A stretch of DNA of 64,000 nucleotides from Bradyrhizobium sp. AZCC 1693 (lineage in GTDB: Bacteria > Pseudomonadota > Alphaproteobacteria > Rhizobiales > Xanthobacteraceae). Below the pieces are notes generated by a model, which did not search any database, was not told the origin of the DNA, and saw only the letters and a list, made by a program, of their open reading frames with translations. The position numbers were made by a program, and so were the translations under genes. Shown one piece after another: positions 34,245 to 43,845 of this stretch (the stretch's first letter is position 1; every line of letters starts with the position of its first letter). The stretch lies in assembly GCF_036924745.1 (NCBI RefSeq), contig NZ_JAZHSD010000001.1, positions 2,356,001 through 2,420,000 on the forward strand. Reading direction: 5' to 3'.

Positions 34245-34652
34245 ATGACATATCCCCTCTCCGAGATCGAAGGCTTGACCGCCTACTCCGCCTCGAAGCT
34301 GAAATCGCAGGGCATTCGCACAACTGAAGCGCTGCTGGAAGCCGCCCGCACAGTCAAAGGACGCAAAGCGCTCGCGGCGAAGACCGGCATCAGCGAACAG
34401 CAACTGCTCGAATGGGCCAATTTTTCCGACTACATGCGAATTCCCGGCATGGGCAAGGCCAAGGCCGGCCTGGTGCGCGCGGCCGGCGTCACCACCGTGC
34501 GTGAGCTCGCGCTCCGCAATCCGGCGCGGCTCGCCCAGAACATGAAAGACGTGAATACCAGGTGCAAGCTGGTCCGGGTTCTGCCCTCCGAAAGATCGGT
34601 CGAGCAACTGATCGAGCAGGCGCGCAAGCTTGCTCCGAAAATCAGCTACTGA
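34245..34652 (+). CDS. DUF4332 helix-hairpin-helix protein
   Basis: A 135-residue protein made of two helix-hairpin-helix-like repeats, the DUF4332 pattern. The first is IEGLTAYSASKLKSQGIRTT with ALLEAARTVKGRKALAAKTG. The second is MRIPGMGKAKAGLVRAAGV with TVRELALRNP. Such folds bind nucleic acid or act as structural adapters; the role here is unknown. The ATG at 34245 is used in preference to a TTG three codons earlier. It is followed 74 bases later by folP. Confidence 0.8.
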   Translation: MTYPLSEIEGLTAYSASKLKSQGIRTTEALLEAARTVKGRKALAAKTGISEQQLLEWANFSDYMRIPGMGKAKAGLVRAAGVTTVRELALRNPARLAQNMKDVNTRCKLVRVLPSERSVEQLIEQARKLAPKISY

Positions 34653-34726
34653 AGCCGGTCAGGACGGCGCGCGGGAGCCGGCTGTCACGCCTTGACTCGG
34701 CGGCGCGGACCGCGCAAAGCGACCGC

Positions 34727-35584
34727 ATGATCGCAGCCAAGCCCAGACCTACCGCCGCGACCGGTCCGGCCGGTCATCCGGTGCTGCCTGCGCTGCTGTC
34801 CAGGCCCTATCCGGCGGTAATGGGCGTCCTGAATGTAACGCCTGATTCATTCTCGGACGGCGGGCAATTCGCCGCCCCCGAGCGCGCGCTGGCCCAAGCC
34901 CGGCGGATGATTGCCGAGGGTGCCGACATCATCGACATTGGCGCGGAATCTACCCGGCCCTACGGGTCGGAACCGATCTCGGCGGACGAAGAATTGAAGC
35001 GCCTGCAGCCGGTGCTGCCTGACGTGGTCGCGCTCGGAATTCCCGTGTCGATCGACAGCATGAAATCGGCCGTCGTCGCCTGGGCGCTCCATCAGGGCGC
35101 CGCCATCGCCAACGATGTCTGGGGCCTGCAGCGCGATTCCGGCATGGCTGGCCTCGTCGCCGAGCGCGGCGCGCCCGTCATCATCATGCATAACCGCGAG
35201 AGTGCCGATCCTGCTATCGACATCATGCAGGACATCGCCAATTTCTTTGCAGCCTCGCTCGACATTGCTGCCCGCGCCGGAATTTCGCCTGACAAAATTA
35301 TCCTCGATCCCGGTATCGGCTTCGGCAAGACGCCCGAGCAGAGCATGACCGCACTGGCGCGGCTCGCTGAGTTGCAGTCGTTCGGACTGCCACTGTTGGT
35401 CGGCGCCTCGCGCAAACGCTTCATCAGCACGGTGACGCCGTCGGAGCCGCATCAGCGTCTCGGCGGCTCGATCGCCGCTCATCTGCTGGCGGCCCAGAAC
35501 GGGGCGCGGATCATCCGGGCGCATGACGTCGCCGAAACCGTACAGGCGCTGCGCGTGGCCGCGGCAATCAGGGAACAGGGATGA
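34727..35584 (+). CDS. folP: Dihydropteroate synthase
   Basis: A 285-residue enzyme joining p-aminobenzoate to dihydropterin pyrophosphate in folate synthesis, the sulfonamide target. Diagnostic motifs are MGVLNVTPDSFSDGG (about residues 29-43) and DIGAESTRPYG (about 70-80). IDSMKSAVV, ANDVWGLQ, ILDPGIGFGKT (about 190) and GASRKRFI (about 227) follow. The last positions (RAHDVAETVQAL) complete the TIM barrel. The inner ATG at 34727 is used; a longer frame to 34562 overlaps the upstream gene. Its stop overlaps folB by four bases. Confidence 0.95.
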   Translation: MIAAKPRPTAATGPAGHPVLPALLSRPYPAVMGVLNVTPDSFSDGGQFAAPERALAQARRMIAEGADIIDIGAESTRPYGSEPISADEELKRLQPVLPDVVALGIPVSIDSMKSAVVAWALHQGAAIANDVWGLQRDSGMAGLVAERGAPVIIMHNRESADPAIDIMQDIANFFAASLDIAARAGISPDKIILDPGIGFGKTPEQSMTALARLAELQSFGLPLLVGASRKRFISTVTPSEPHQRLGGSIAAHLLAAQNGARIIRAHDVAETVQALRVAAAIREQG

Positions 35585-35958
35585 GCGACAGCGATACGAT
35601 CTTCATCACCGGCGTCGTCATCCATGCCCGCCACGGCGTGATGGAGCACGAGACCGAAGTCGGCCAGCGTTTCGTCATCGATCTCGAACTTTCCATCAAT
35701 CTGTCGGAACCCTCACGCACCGATCACCTGTCCGACACCGTGTCCTATGCCAGTGTGGTGGCGACCGCGACGGCGGCGTTCAAGAACACCAATTACAAGC
35801 TGCTGGAGCGCGCCGCCGGCGCCGTAGCAGACGCGATACTCACGGCGTTTGCGCGCGTCGATGCGGTCAAGGTCACCGTGCACAAGCCGCATGCGCCGAT
35901 CGCCGCGATCTTCGAGGATGTCGGCGTGGTGCTGACGCGCATGCGGCAATCGCCCTGA
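35581..35958 (+). CDS. folB: Dihydroneopterin aldolase
   Basis: A 125-residue enzyme that cleaves 7,8-dihydroneopterin to 6-hydroxymethyl-dihydropterin and glycolaldehyde. HARHGVMEHETEVGQRFVID near residue 16 carries the conserved Glu and core. SDTVSYASV (Tyr about 58), LLERAAGAVADAIL (Glu) and VTVHKPHAPI (catalytic Lys about 103) are all present. It overlaps the folP stop (ATGA) and is followed after one base by folK, giving a compact folPBK operon. Confidence 0.94.
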   Translation: MSDSDTIFITGVVIHARHGVMEHETEVGQRFVIDLELSINLSEPSRTDHLSDTVSYASVVATATAAFKNTNYKLLERAAGAVADAILTAFARVDAVKVTVHKPHAPIAAIFEDVGVVLTRMRQSP

Positions 35959-35959
35959 C

Positions 35960-36451
35960 ATGGCGGATGTGCTGATCGCACTCGGCGGCAATGTCGGCGA
36001 CGTCCGCGCCACATTCAAGAAAGCCATCGCCAATATTTGCGGCATGACACAGGCCGCCCTGCTCGCGCGGTCTTCGGATTACACCACCTCGCCCTGGGGC
36101 GAGGAAGACCAGGCGCCATTTACCAATGCCTGTATCGAGATCGAGACCAGCCTCGATCCGCATGCGCTGCTGTTCACGCTGCACAAGATCGAGAAAAAAT
36201 TCGGCCGTGACCGCGCTCATGAGACGCGGTGGGGTCCGCGCACCCTCGACCTCGATTTGATCGCCTATGATGACGTCAGGCTCGACAAGCCGGAACTGAC
36301 GCTGCCGCATCCGCGGGCTTTCGAGCGCGCCTTCGTGCTGGTGCCGCTGGCCGAGATCGCGCCTGACCGTATCATTGCGGGACGCCGCGTCGCCGACGCG
36401 CTGGCGCAGCTTTCGATCGAGGGGATCCAGCGGCTGCCCGACCTGGATTGA
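35960..36451 (+). CDS. folK: 6-hydroxymethyl-7,8-dihydropterin pyrophosphokinase
   Basis: A 163-residue HPPK, transferring pyrophosphate from ATP to 6-hydroxymethyl-dihydropterin, the step between FolB and FolP. Motifs are ALGGNVGDVRATF at the N-terminus and SSDYTTSPWGEEDQAPFTNA. The ATP-site signature RWGPRTLDLDLIAYDD (about residues 89-104) and LPHPRAFERAFVL follow. Normal length. It is the last folate gene; mutA follows 83 bases downstream on the same strand. Confidence 0.95.
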   Translation: MADVLIALGGNVGDVRATFKKAIANICGMTQAALLARSSDYTTSPWGEEDQAPFTNACIEIETSLDPHALLFTLHKIEKKFGRDRAHETRWGPRTLDLDLIAYDDVRLDKPELTLPHPRAFERAFVLVPLAEIAPDRIIAGRRVADALAQLSIEGIQRLPDLD

Positions 36452-36534
36452 CCGGTAGGGGCCCAAAACAACCGTTTGGCTTGGCGGCCGCCCCGTGGCA
36501 ATTTCCGGCCAAATCAAGAGACGACCAGGGAATA

Positions 36535-38412
36535 ATGGGCCGGATGACCAAGACTGACGAGCTGACATTGGCCGCGGAGTTTCCGCAGGCGACCTACGAG
36601 GACTGGCGCAAGCTGGTCGACGGGGTGCTGAAGGGCGCGCCGTTCGAGAAACTGGTCAGCAAGACGTCCGACGGGTTGAAGATCGACCCGATCTATCCCC
36701 GCGCGAAAGGAGCCGCGCCGGTCGCCGGCCGTGCTGCGGCTGCGCCCTGGCAGATCATGCAGCGGATCGATCATCCGGATGCGAAAGCGGCCAACGCGCA
36801 GGCGCTGGACGATCTTGAGAACGGCGCGACGGGGCTGACACTCGTGTTCGCCGGCGCCAATGGCGCCCATGGTTTCGGGCTCGATCCTTCGGCGGAGGCG
36901 GTCGCGCAAGTTCTCGACGGTATTTATCTCAACGCCGGGATCGGCATCGAGCTTCAGATCGGTCCGCAGTCGCGAATGGCGGCCATTCACATCGCCGAAT
37001 ACATCAAGGGCAAAGGCATCGATCCCGCAGCCTGCGACATCCGCTTCGGCCTCGACCCGCTCGGGTCGTGCGCGGTGTGGGGCTCCAGTCCCTATAGCTG
37101 GGATGAGATCGTGCCCGCGGTCACCGGCGCGATCAAAGGCCTCGCCGCGATGGGCTTCAAGGGACCGCTCGCGGTCGCCGATGGACGCGTGATCCATGAT
37201 GCCGGCGGATCGGAAGTGCAGGAGCTGGCATTCGTGCTCGCCGCCGGCATCGCCTATCTGCGCGCGATCGAACAGGCCGGGATTGCGCTCGAAGACGCGC
37301 AGGGCATGGTGTATGCGCGGCTCAGCGCAGATGCCGACCAGTTCCTGACGCTGGCGAAATTCCGGGCGCTGCGGCTGTTGTGGGCGCGGATCGAACAGGC
37401 CTGCGGCCTCACGCCAAAACCGCTGTTCATCGCGGCCGATACCGCGTGGCGCATGCTGACGCAGCGCGACGCTTACGTGAACATGCTGCGCGCGACGATG
37501 GCGACCTTCTCCGCCGGCCTCGGCGGCGCCAACGCCATCACCGTATTGCCGCATACGCTGGCGCTGGGTCTGCCGGATCCGTTCGCGCGGCGTGTCGCGC
37601 GCAACACGCAACTGGTGCTGCTGGAAGAGTCCAACCTCGCCAAGGTGAGCGATCCCGCAGCCGGCTCCGGCGGCATCGAGACATTGACAAAACAGCTTTG
37701 CGAATCTGCATGGTCGCTGTTTCAGGAGGTCGAAAAGGCCGGCGGCATATTCTCGGCACTCGAACAGAACCTGATCCAGCGCGAGGTCGCGGCAACCCGC
37801 GCTGCCCGCGAGGCCAATATCGCCAAGCGACGTGACGTGCTGACGGGTGCGAGCGAATTTCCGAACCTGCATGAGGCTGAGATCGCCGTCCTCGATGCGA
37901 CGCCGGTGGTGCTGCCGCCCTATGGCGAGGCGAAATTCAAGTTCGATGCACTGGCACCGATGCGGCTGGCCGCGCCGTTCGAGGCGCTGCGCGACAAGTC
38001 GGATGAAAAGCTCAGGGCATCCGGCGCGCGGCCAAAAATCTTCCTCGCCAATCTCGGCACGGCCGCCAATTTCACCGCGCGCGCCACCTTTGCCAAGAGC
38101 TTTTTCGAGACCGGCGGCATCGAGGCGATCGATACCCAAGGTTTTGCCGACCCGGCCGCGCTGGCTGCTGCGTTCAAGGCGTCCGGCGCGGCTATTGTTT
38201 GCCTGTGCTCGTCCGACAAGGTTTACGCGGAACACGCGGCAGCCGCCGCAAAGGCCCTTCAAGCTGCCGCCGCGAGACATATCTATCTGGCAGGGCGGCC
38301 TGGTGCGCAGGAGGCCGCGCTGCGCTCGGCCGGCGTCGGCGATTTCATCTTTGCCGGCGGCGACGCGCTGGCGATGCTGCAGGAAGCCTGGCGGCGAATG
38401 GAGCAAGCATGA
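36535..38412 (+). CDS. mutA: Methylmalonyl-CoA mutase small (beta) subunit
   Basis: A 625-residue small subunit of heterodimeric, B12-dependent methylmalonyl-CoA mutase. The TIM-barrel half is present (EFPQATYEDWRKLVDGVLKG, GAHGFGLDPSAEAV, RNTQLVLLEESNLAKVSDPA). In the C-terminal flavodoxin-like half the cobalamin-ligating DxHxxG is absent: the aligned stretch reads FLANLGTAANFTARATF. This is the known hallmark of the non-catalytic beta subunit. The start is the ATG at 36535 with AGGG upstream; a TTG-initiated frame back to 36448 is less likely. Its stop overlaps the GFA gene. Confidence 0.93.
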   Translation: MGRMTKTDELTLAAEFPQATYEDWRKLVDGVLKGAPFEKLVSKTSDGLKIDPIYPRAKGAAPVAGRAAAAPWQIMQRIDHPDAKAANAQALDDLENGATGLTLVFAGANGAHGFGLDPSAEAVAQVLDGIYLNAGIGIELQIGPQSRMAAIHIAEYIKGKGIDPAACDIRFGLDPLGSCAVWGSSPYSWDEIVPAVTGAIKGLAAMGFKGPLAVADGRVIHDAGGSEVQELAFVLAAGIAYLRAIEQAGIALEDAQGMVYARLSADADQFLTLAKFRALRLLWARIEQACGLTPKPLFIAADTAWRMLTQRDAYVNMLRATMATFSAGLGGANAITVLPHTLALGLPDPFARRVARNTQLVLLEESNLAKVSDPAAGSGGIETLTKQLCESAWSLFQEVEKAGGIFSALEQNLIQREVAATRAAREANIAKRRDVLTGASEFPNLHEAEIAVLDATPVVLPPYGEAKFKFDALAPMRLAAPFEALRDKSDEKLRASGARPKIFLANLGTAANFTARATFAKSFFETGGIEAIDTQGFADPAALAAAFKASGAAIVCLCSSDKVYAEHAAAAAKALQAAAARHIYLAGRPGAQEAALRSAGVGDFIFAGGDALAMLQEAWRRMEQA

Positions 38413-38876
38413 CGGAAAACAACCACAAGATGGTCCTGACCGGCGGCTGCCAGTGCGGCGCCATCCGCTTTGCGGTGTCGGGGGTGCCAGCCAAGATCAG
38501 CATCTGCCATTGCCGGATGTGCCAGAAGGCATCGGGCGCCCCCTTTGCCTCCTTCGCCGACATCGAGCACGAGAACTTCACCTGGACCCGCGGCAAGCCA
38601 GCCGCCTTCCAATCCTCCTCCATCGCCCAGCGCGATTTCTGCTCCGACTGCGGCACGCCCTTAAGCTTTCGCCGGATCGGCGGCCCCCGGATCGAGATCA
38701 TGACGGGCGCATTCGACCGCCCCGACCGGGTGGTGCCGACGCGGCAATATGGAACCGAATCCCGGCTCGGCTGGGTGGTCGGCATCGCCAACCTGCCGAG
38801 CCAGACGACAATGCAGAATTACGGGCCGGAGAAGATGGCGACCATCACCAGCCACCAGCATCCGGACCATGATTAG
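38409..38876 (+). CDS. GFA-family zinc protein (glutathione-dependent formaldehyde-activating-like)
   Basis: A 155-residue protein with the GFA/Mss4-like zinc fold. Zinc-binding Cys are in GGCQCGAIRF, SICHCRMCQKASG and DFCSDCGTPL. TGAFDRPDRV and a C-terminal hydrophobic strand follow. Most relatives have no proven enzyme activity despite the name. It starts within the stop of mutA (ATGA overlap) and is followed 42 bases later by mutB, so it is embedded in the mutase operon. Any link to the mutase is unproven. Confidence 0.88.
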   Translation: MTENNHKMVLTGGCQCGAIRFAVSGVPAKISICHCRMCQKASGAPFASFADIEHENFTWTRGKPAAFQSSSIAQRDFCSDCGTPLSFRRIGGPRIEIMTGAFDRPDRVVPTRQYGTESRLGWVVGIANLPSQTTMQNYGPEKMATITSHQHPDHD

Positions 38877-38918
38877 GGGTGACGATCCCCGACGTTCACA
38901 TGTGCTACAATGGGTACC

Positions 38919-41075
38919 ATGAGCCGCATACCGAACTTTGCAGATATCGCCTTTGAATCCACCGCGCCCGCGCAGCCCGCCGGCAGCGCCGAGCCGTGGC
39001 TGACGCCCGAGGGCATTCCGGTAAAACCCGGTTACAGCGAGGCCGACCTCGAAGGCATCGACTTCCTGGAGACCTGGCCGGGCGTCGCGCCTTATCTGCG
39101 CGGCCCCTACCCGACCATGTATGTCAACCAGCCCTGGACCATCAGGCAGTATGCCGGGTTCTCCACGGCGGAAGATTCCAACGCGTTCTACCGCCGCAAC
39201 CTCGCGGCGGGACAAAAGGGCCTGTCGGTCGCGTTCGACCTCGCCACCCACCGCGGCTACGACTCGGATCATCCGCGCGTCTCCGGCGATGTCGGCATGG
39301 CTGGGGTTGCGATCGATTCCATCTACGACATGCGCACGCTGTTTGCAGGCATTCCGCTCGACAAGATGAGCGTGTCGATGACCATGAACGGCGCGGTGCT
39401 GCCGATCCTCGCACTGTTCGTGGCGGCCGCAGAAGAACAAGGCGTTCCGCCGGAGAAACTCTCGGGCACCATTCAGAACGACATTCTGAAAGAGTTCATG
39501 GTGCGCAACACCTATATCTATCCGCCGGCACCTTCGATGCGGATCATCTCCGACATTTTTGCCTACACCTCGCAAAAAATGCCGAAGTACAATTCGATCT
39601 CGATCTCCGGCTATCACATGCAGGAAGCCGGCGCGACACAGGACCTCGAACTCGCCTACACGCTGGCGGACGGCGTCGAATATCTGCGCGCCGGGCTTGC
39701 CGCGGGCCTCGATGTCGACCGCTTCGCGCCGCGGCTGTCGTTCTTCTGGGCGATCGGGATGAACTTCTTCATGGAAGTCGCCAAGATGCGCGCCGCCCGG
39801 CTTTTGTGGGCAAAGCTCCTGAAGCAATTCAACCCGAAGGACCCGCGCTCGCTGTCGCTGCGCACGCATTGCCAGACCTCCGGCTGGTCGCTGACCGCGC
39901 AGGACGTCTTCAACAATGTGATGCGCACCACGATCGAGGCGATGGCGGCAACGCAGGGCCATACCCAGTCGCTGCACACCAATGCGCTCGACGAGGCGCT
40001 CGCGCTGCCGACCGACTTCTCGGCCCGCATCGCCCGCAACACGCAACTGTTCCTGCAGCAGGAGAGCGGCACCAACCGCATCATCGACCCCTGGGGCGGG
40101 TCCTATTACGTCGAACGGCTGACCCGCGACCTCGCGGCGAAAGCCTGGGGCCATATCCAGGAAGTCGAGGCGCTGGGCGGCATGGCCAAGGCGATCGAGG
40201 CCGGCGTGCCGAAACTGCGCATCGAGGAAGCCTCTGCCAAGACGCAGGCGCGGATCGACGCCGGCAAGCAGGCCGTGATCGGCGTCAACAAATACAAGCC
40301 GGTCAATGAAGCCGCGATCGACGTGCTCAAGGTGGAAAACTCCACCGTGCGGCGGCTGCAGATCGACAAGCTGAAGCGGTTGCGCTCCGAGCGCGACCAG
40401 AAGGAAGTCGATTCTGCGCTGGCCGCATTGACGCGCAGCGCCGGCGAAGGCAACGGCAATCTGCTGGCGCTCGCGATCGATGCGGCACGCGCCAAAGCCA
40501 CCGTCGGCGAAATTTCGGACGCGATGGAGAAAGTGTTCGGGCGTCACCGCGCTGAAATCAAATCCATCACCGGCGTCTACAAGCGGGAGGCGTCCGCCAT
40601 GTCCAACCGGGTCGAAAAGGTGCAGGAACTGATCGATGCGTTCGAGACTGCCGAGGGCCGCCGCCCCCGCATCCTCGTCGCCAAGATCGGCCAGGACGGC
40701 CACGACCGCGGCCAGAAGGTGATTGCATCGGCGTTTGCCGATGTCGGCTTCGACGTCGATATCGGGCCGTTGTTCGCCACCGCCGACGAGGCGGCGCGGC
40801 AGGCGGTCGAGAACGACGTGCATATCCTTGGCGTGTCGTCGCTGGCGGCCGCCCACCTTACGGCTGTGCCGGAATTAAAGGCGGCGCTGAAGAAGCACGG
40901 CCGCGAGGACATCATGATCATCATCGGCGGCGTGGTGCCGCCGCAGGATTATGAGGCGCTGTACAAGGCCGGCGCAGAGGCGATCTTCCCGCCCGGCACC
41001 GTGATCTCCGACGCTGCAGAGGAACTGATCCACAAGCTCAACGCCCGGCTCGGGCACAGTGAGGCGGCGGAATAG
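38919..41075 (+). CDS. mutB: Methylmalonyl-CoA mutase large (catalytic) subunit
   Basis: A 718-residue catalytic subunit that interconverts (R)-methylmalonyl-CoA and succinyl-CoA with adenosylcobalamin. The barrel domain has [38 protein letters not shown] and the substrate-site [20 protein letters not shown]. The C-terminal B12 domain carries [15 protein letters not shown] (DxHxxG His near residue 595), [10 protein letters not shown] and [10 protein letters not shown]. All key residues are intact. ATG at 38919 matches the usual start; ATG at 38910 is three codons upstream. With mutA and meaB nearby, the propionyl-CoA pathway is served here. Confidence 0.95.
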   Translation: MSRIPNFADIAFESTAPAQPAGSAEPWLTPEGIPVKPGYSEADLEGIDFLETWPGVAPYLRGPYPTMYVNQPWTIRQYAGFSTAEDSNAFYRRNLAAGQKGLSVAFDLATHRGYDSDHPRVSGDVGMAGVAIDSIYDMRTLFAGIPLDKMSVSMTMNGAVLPILALFVAAAEEQGVPPEKLSGTIQNDILKEFMVRNTYIYPPAPSMRIISDIFAYTSQKMPKYNSISISGYHMQEAGATQDLELAYTLADGVEYLRAGLAAGLDVDRFAPRLSFFWAIGMNFFMEVAKMRAARLLWAKLLKQFNPKDPRSLSLRTHCQTSGWSLTAQDVFNNVMRTTIEAMAATQGHTQSLHTNALDEALALPTDFSARIARNTQLFLQQESGTNRIIDPWGGSYYVERLTRDLAAKAWGHIQEVEALGGMAKAIEAGVPKLRIEEASAKTQARIDAGKQAVIGVNKYKPVNEAAIDVLKVENSTVRRLQIDKLKRLRSERDQKEVDSALAALTRSAGEGNGNLLALAIDAARAKATVGEISDAMEKVFGRHRAEIKSITGVYKREASAMSNRVEKVQELIDAFETAEGRRPRILVAKIGQDGHDRGQKVIASAFADVGFDVDIGPLFATADEAARQAVENDVHILGVSSLAAAHLTAVPELKAALKKHGREDIMIIIGGVVPPQDYEALYKAGAEAIFPPGTVISDAAEELIHKLNARLGHSEAAE

Positions 41076-41137
41076 CTCTCCGACACGGAGCGCGCATCAG
41101 TGAACGTCTTTTGCCGGTTGATTGGATGCGTCGATGC

Positions 41138-41311
41138 TCACGCAGCATCAAGGCTAACGTTTTGCGGCGGCAAGTCCGCCAACTCCGCTTCCAAATCCAG
41201 AACGATATCGTGTAGCAAACGTGCCGCGAGCGGATCCGTGGTCTCCTGCTCCATCGCTCGATAGCGAGCCACCTGATTTCTGCGCTCCTTCCAACTTTCG
41301 CTGTCAGTCAT
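41138..41311 (-). CDS. Small 57-residue conserved-type protein
   Basis: Very short gene on the minus strand, reading MTDSESWKERRNQVARYRAM at the start, DPLAARLLHDIVLDLEAELA in the middle, then stop at 41138. GGGGAC lies about ten bases before the ATG. The amphipathic helix pattern and clean start resemble small proteins seen in many Bradyrhizobium genomes. No function can be proposed. It is convergent with mutB. Confidence 0.6.
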   Translation of the reverse strand: MTDSESWKERRNQVARYRAMEQETTDPLAARLLHDIVLDLEAELADLPPQNVSLDAA

Positions 41312-41641
41312 GATGATGTCCCCATGGTCTGACCCCCAAGCGCGGGCACATTGATGCCCCGAATTAAGGAATTATTGCGGCGCGGTAGTGGGAACCAACG
41401 GCCGCATCGCCACAAGATTTTCCCGCGAAGCCAGCGCAAAACAGCATTTGAGCGACCGCGTTGATCTGGTTTATCGCTTGCTAACAAGGCGGGACGTCAT
41501 CACGACAATACCGAAGGCACCGAAGCAAGCGAGGCGCGACCATCTTATCGACGATGGCGTTAGGAGCGCAGGCCGTCACTGCCGTCGCATCGCAAGTGGA
41601 GCATGCCGATGTGGATTCTGATGTACATCTCCTCCTACTCC
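41312..41641. other. Gene-free spacer
   Basis: A stretch of 330 bases between the 57-residue gene and the 3' end of the SRPBCC remnant. A frame at 41388-41621 has no recognisable features. Nothing else is supported. Confidence 0.35.
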
Positions 41642-42111
41642 TCACGCGCGAAGGCGACCCAGTGCTCTCTCGAGCGAATGCGTCCAGTCCGGAATCCATG
41701 ATTGAAACAGCGTCTGCCAGCGATCGGCATCCTGCGGCGCGGTATCGAGCCGAACTTTCCATTCGATGAAGGTCCGGTTGCCCTCGACGACCGGCAGCAG
41801 GTGCATCGCCCCTCATAGTGCGTCGGCGCAGGCGCATCCGGCGTCGCCGCGGCCGGAAACGGCAGCGGCTCGATGCCAGCATAGGTCAGCGTATGCGCTT
41901 CGTCGGAATGGCCGGCGAGCCGCTGCCTGATCCAGTTGCCGAGGTAGCAGAAGCGCCTGACTGCGCCGACTTCGTCGCCGCCCCTGTCGTCCTCGATCAT
42001 GCTTTCGCTGACGCCCTCGATATAGGCCGGGTAATTGTTGAAATCGCGGATCAGGTCCCACACGGTTTCCAGGGGATGGTTCAGCACGGTGCTGTAATAG
42101 GCTGTCGTCAT
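41642..42111 (-). pseudogene. Frameshifted SRPBCC (polyketide cyclase-like) family gene
   Basis: Reads as an SRPBCC/START-like protein: TAYYSTVLNHPLETVWDLIR, FNNYPAYIEGVSESMIEDD and VRRFCYLGNWIRQRL, up to PAPTHYEG. It then loses frame near 41813. In the next frame the family ending appears: MHLLPVVEGNRTFIEWKVRL, then DADRWQTLFQSWIPDWTHSL and stop at 41642. Adding one base after GAGGGG restores a continuous protein of about 155 residues. The ATG at 42111 with GGAG is the likely start. This is either a recent disabling mutation or an assembly error; the downstream half shows no further decay. Confidence 0.75.
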
Positions 42112-42328
42112 GATTTTCTCCGCCATCGATCGCGCCCGGTAATTGAGCCCCACATGGATACCTATTTCGGATAGCCCGATCGCCGCCACCCGATTTCCGG
42201 ATCTGGCGCGATACCCACCGGCGACAATCCCCCTCATGCGCCAATGCCTTGCGACCACAACGCAAAGCCGCCTAGAATGTCGCATCACAAGAGCGCCCGG
42301 CCTCACGGGCGCCGCAGGGAGGACTACC

Positions 42329-43321
42329 ATGACCAAGATTACCCGCCGCGCCTTTGCGGCTTCGTCCGCTGCTGCCGCGGCCGTCGCGGGTTTTGGCTTC
42401 AAGCCGGCTTTGGCGCAGGCCTATCCGGCACGGCCGGTGACCGTGATCGTGCCGTGGGGCGCCGGCGGCGGCACTGACGCGACCGCGCGGATTGTCGCGG
42501 CGCTGCTGGAGAAGGATCTCGGCCAGCCGTTCAATGTGGTCAATCGCACCGGCGGCTCCGGCGTGGTCGGTCATTCCGCGATCGCAACCGCCCAGCCCGA
42601 CGGCTACACCATCGGCATGCTGACCGTCGAAATCTCGATGATGCACTGGCAGGGGCTCACGGAACTCGCACCCAAGAGCTACACGCCGCTGGCGCTGATG
42701 AACGAGGATCCGCCCGGCATCCAGGTCAGTTCCGCATCGCCCTACAAGACCGTGAAAGAGCTCGCCGACGCCATCAAGGCCGCGCCTGCCGGCAAGTTCA
42801 AAGCCTCCGGCACCGGCCAGGGCGGCATCTGGCACCTGGCGCTGGTCGGCTGGATGCAGGCGATGGGACTTGCGCCGAACCACGTGGCCTGGGTGCCGTC
42901 GAACGGCGCTGCGCCCGCGATGCAGGATCTCGCGGCCGGCGGCCTCGACCTCACCACCTGTTCGGTGCCGGAAGCGCGCGCCATCATCGAAGCCGGCAAG
43001 GCGCGCAGCCTTGCGCTGATGGCCACGGCCCGCAATCCCGCTTTCCCCGACGTGCCGACGCTGAAGGAGGCGATGGGCATCGATTATTCGACCGGCGCGT
43101 GGCGCGGCATTGCCGGACCCAAGGGCCTGCCCGCGGATGTCTCGGCCAAGCTCACGGCATCTTTGAAGAAGGTATTCGACTCCAAGGAGTTCAAGGATTT
43201 CATGAGCAATCGCGGTTTCGGAACGGTGTGGGGCGATGCGACCGAATTCGCCACCTTCATGGACAAGGGCGACGCCCAGATGGGCGTGGCGATGAAAGCC
43301 GCCGGCCTGTCGAAGGCCTGA
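42329..43321 (+). CDS. tctC: Bug-family periplasmic binding protein of tripartite tricarboxylate transporter
   Basis: A 330-residue secreted solute receptor. The signal sequence contains a twin-arginine-like TKITRRAFAASS, then ends at ALAQA. The Bug/TctC signature follows: YPARPVTVIVPWGAGGGTDA at about residues 32-51, VNRTGGSGVVGHSAIATAQP, and the C-terminal GPKGLPADVSAKL. Bug proteins deliver carboxylates such as citrate, aromatic or dicarboxylic acids to TctAB; the ligand here is unknown. GGGAGGACTACC precedes the ATG. It is first in a tctCBA operon. Confidence 0.92.
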   Translation: MTKITRRAFAASSAAAAAVAGFGFKPALAQAYPARPVTVIVPWGAGGGTDATARIVAALLEKDLGQPFNVVNRTGGSGVVGHSAIATAQPDGYTIGMLTVEISMMHWQGLTELAPKSYTPLALMNEDPPGIQVSSASPYKTVKELADAIKAAPAGKFKASGTGQGGIWHLALVGWMQAMGLAPNHVAWVPSNGAAPAMQDLAAGGLDLTTCSVPEARAIIEAGKARSLALMATARNPAFPDVPTLKEAMGIDYSTGAWRGIAGPKGLPADVSAKLTASLKKVFDSKEFKDFMSNRGFGTVWGDATEFATFMDKGDAQMGVAMKAAGLSKA

Positions 43322-43356
43322 TCGCGCTTCATCGTTTCAATCCGCGGAGTTCGTCC

Positions 43357-43842
43357 ATGCGTCTTCCCGATCGCGTCACGGGATTGTTTCTCGTTGGCCT
43401 CGGCGCGGCTGCCGCCTATGGCGGCTGGCAGTTGCCGCCGGTGCCCGGCCAGCCGGTCGGACCGAACGTCTTTCCATTGGTGATCGGAACGGGTCTGGCG
43501 CTGTGCGGGCTCGCGATCGCATTCGGGATCGGCCATTCCTTCGAAGAGGAAGAAGAGCTCATTCCGGTCGAGGGCGGCCAGCCGCCGCCACCGACCGGAA
43601 AGTTTTACGGCCTGCGCGCCCTGCTCCCGCCGGCGCTCTTGCTGTTCTACGTGGTGGTGGCCGACCGGCTTGGCTTCATCATCACGGCTGCGCTGATCGT
43701 GTTCGCAACGTCGACCGCGCTCGGCGCAAGGTGGAAGCTGTCGCTGCCGCTCGCCATGCTGGCGCCGATCGGCATTCATCTGATTTTCTCAAAGTTGCTG
43801 CGCGTGCCCTTGCCGGCCGGGCTGCTGCCGATGCCCTGGTGA
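43357..43842 (+). CDS. tctB: Tripartite tricarboxylate transporter small membrane subunit
   Basis: A 161-residue four-helix inner-membrane subunit, TctB. The helices are around residues 7-25, 38-58, 83-101 and 105-145. RVTGLFLVGLGAAAAYGGWQ and GPNVFPLVIGTGLALCGLA are typical of the family, with an acidic loop EEEEELIPVEGG between helices two and three. GCGGAGTTCGTCC precedes the ATG. It lies between tctC and tctA with only three bases to tctA. Confidence 0.88.
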   Translation: MRLPDRVTGLFLVGLGAAAAYGGWQLPPVPGQPVGPNVFPLVIGTGLALCGLAIAFGIGHSFEEEEELIPVEGGQPPPPTGKFYGLRALLPPALLLFYVVVADRLGFIITAALIVFATSTALGARWKLSLPLAMLAPIGIHLIFSKLLRVPLPAGLLPMPW

Positions 43843-43845
43843 TCG

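Noticed and set aside
36514..38406. 630-codon minus-strand frame opposite mutA
   Set aside because: Shadow of a clearly assigned gene. It lacks membrane, signal or domain features.
38901..38921. TGTGCTACAAT as a promoter -10 box right before mutB
   Set aside because: It would place the transcript start on the start codon, and no fitting -35 box is present; mutB is more simply read from the upstream operon.
41388..41621. 77-codon plus-strand frame after mutB
   Set aside because: No recognisable domain or ribosome site. It is partly basic, low-information sequence.
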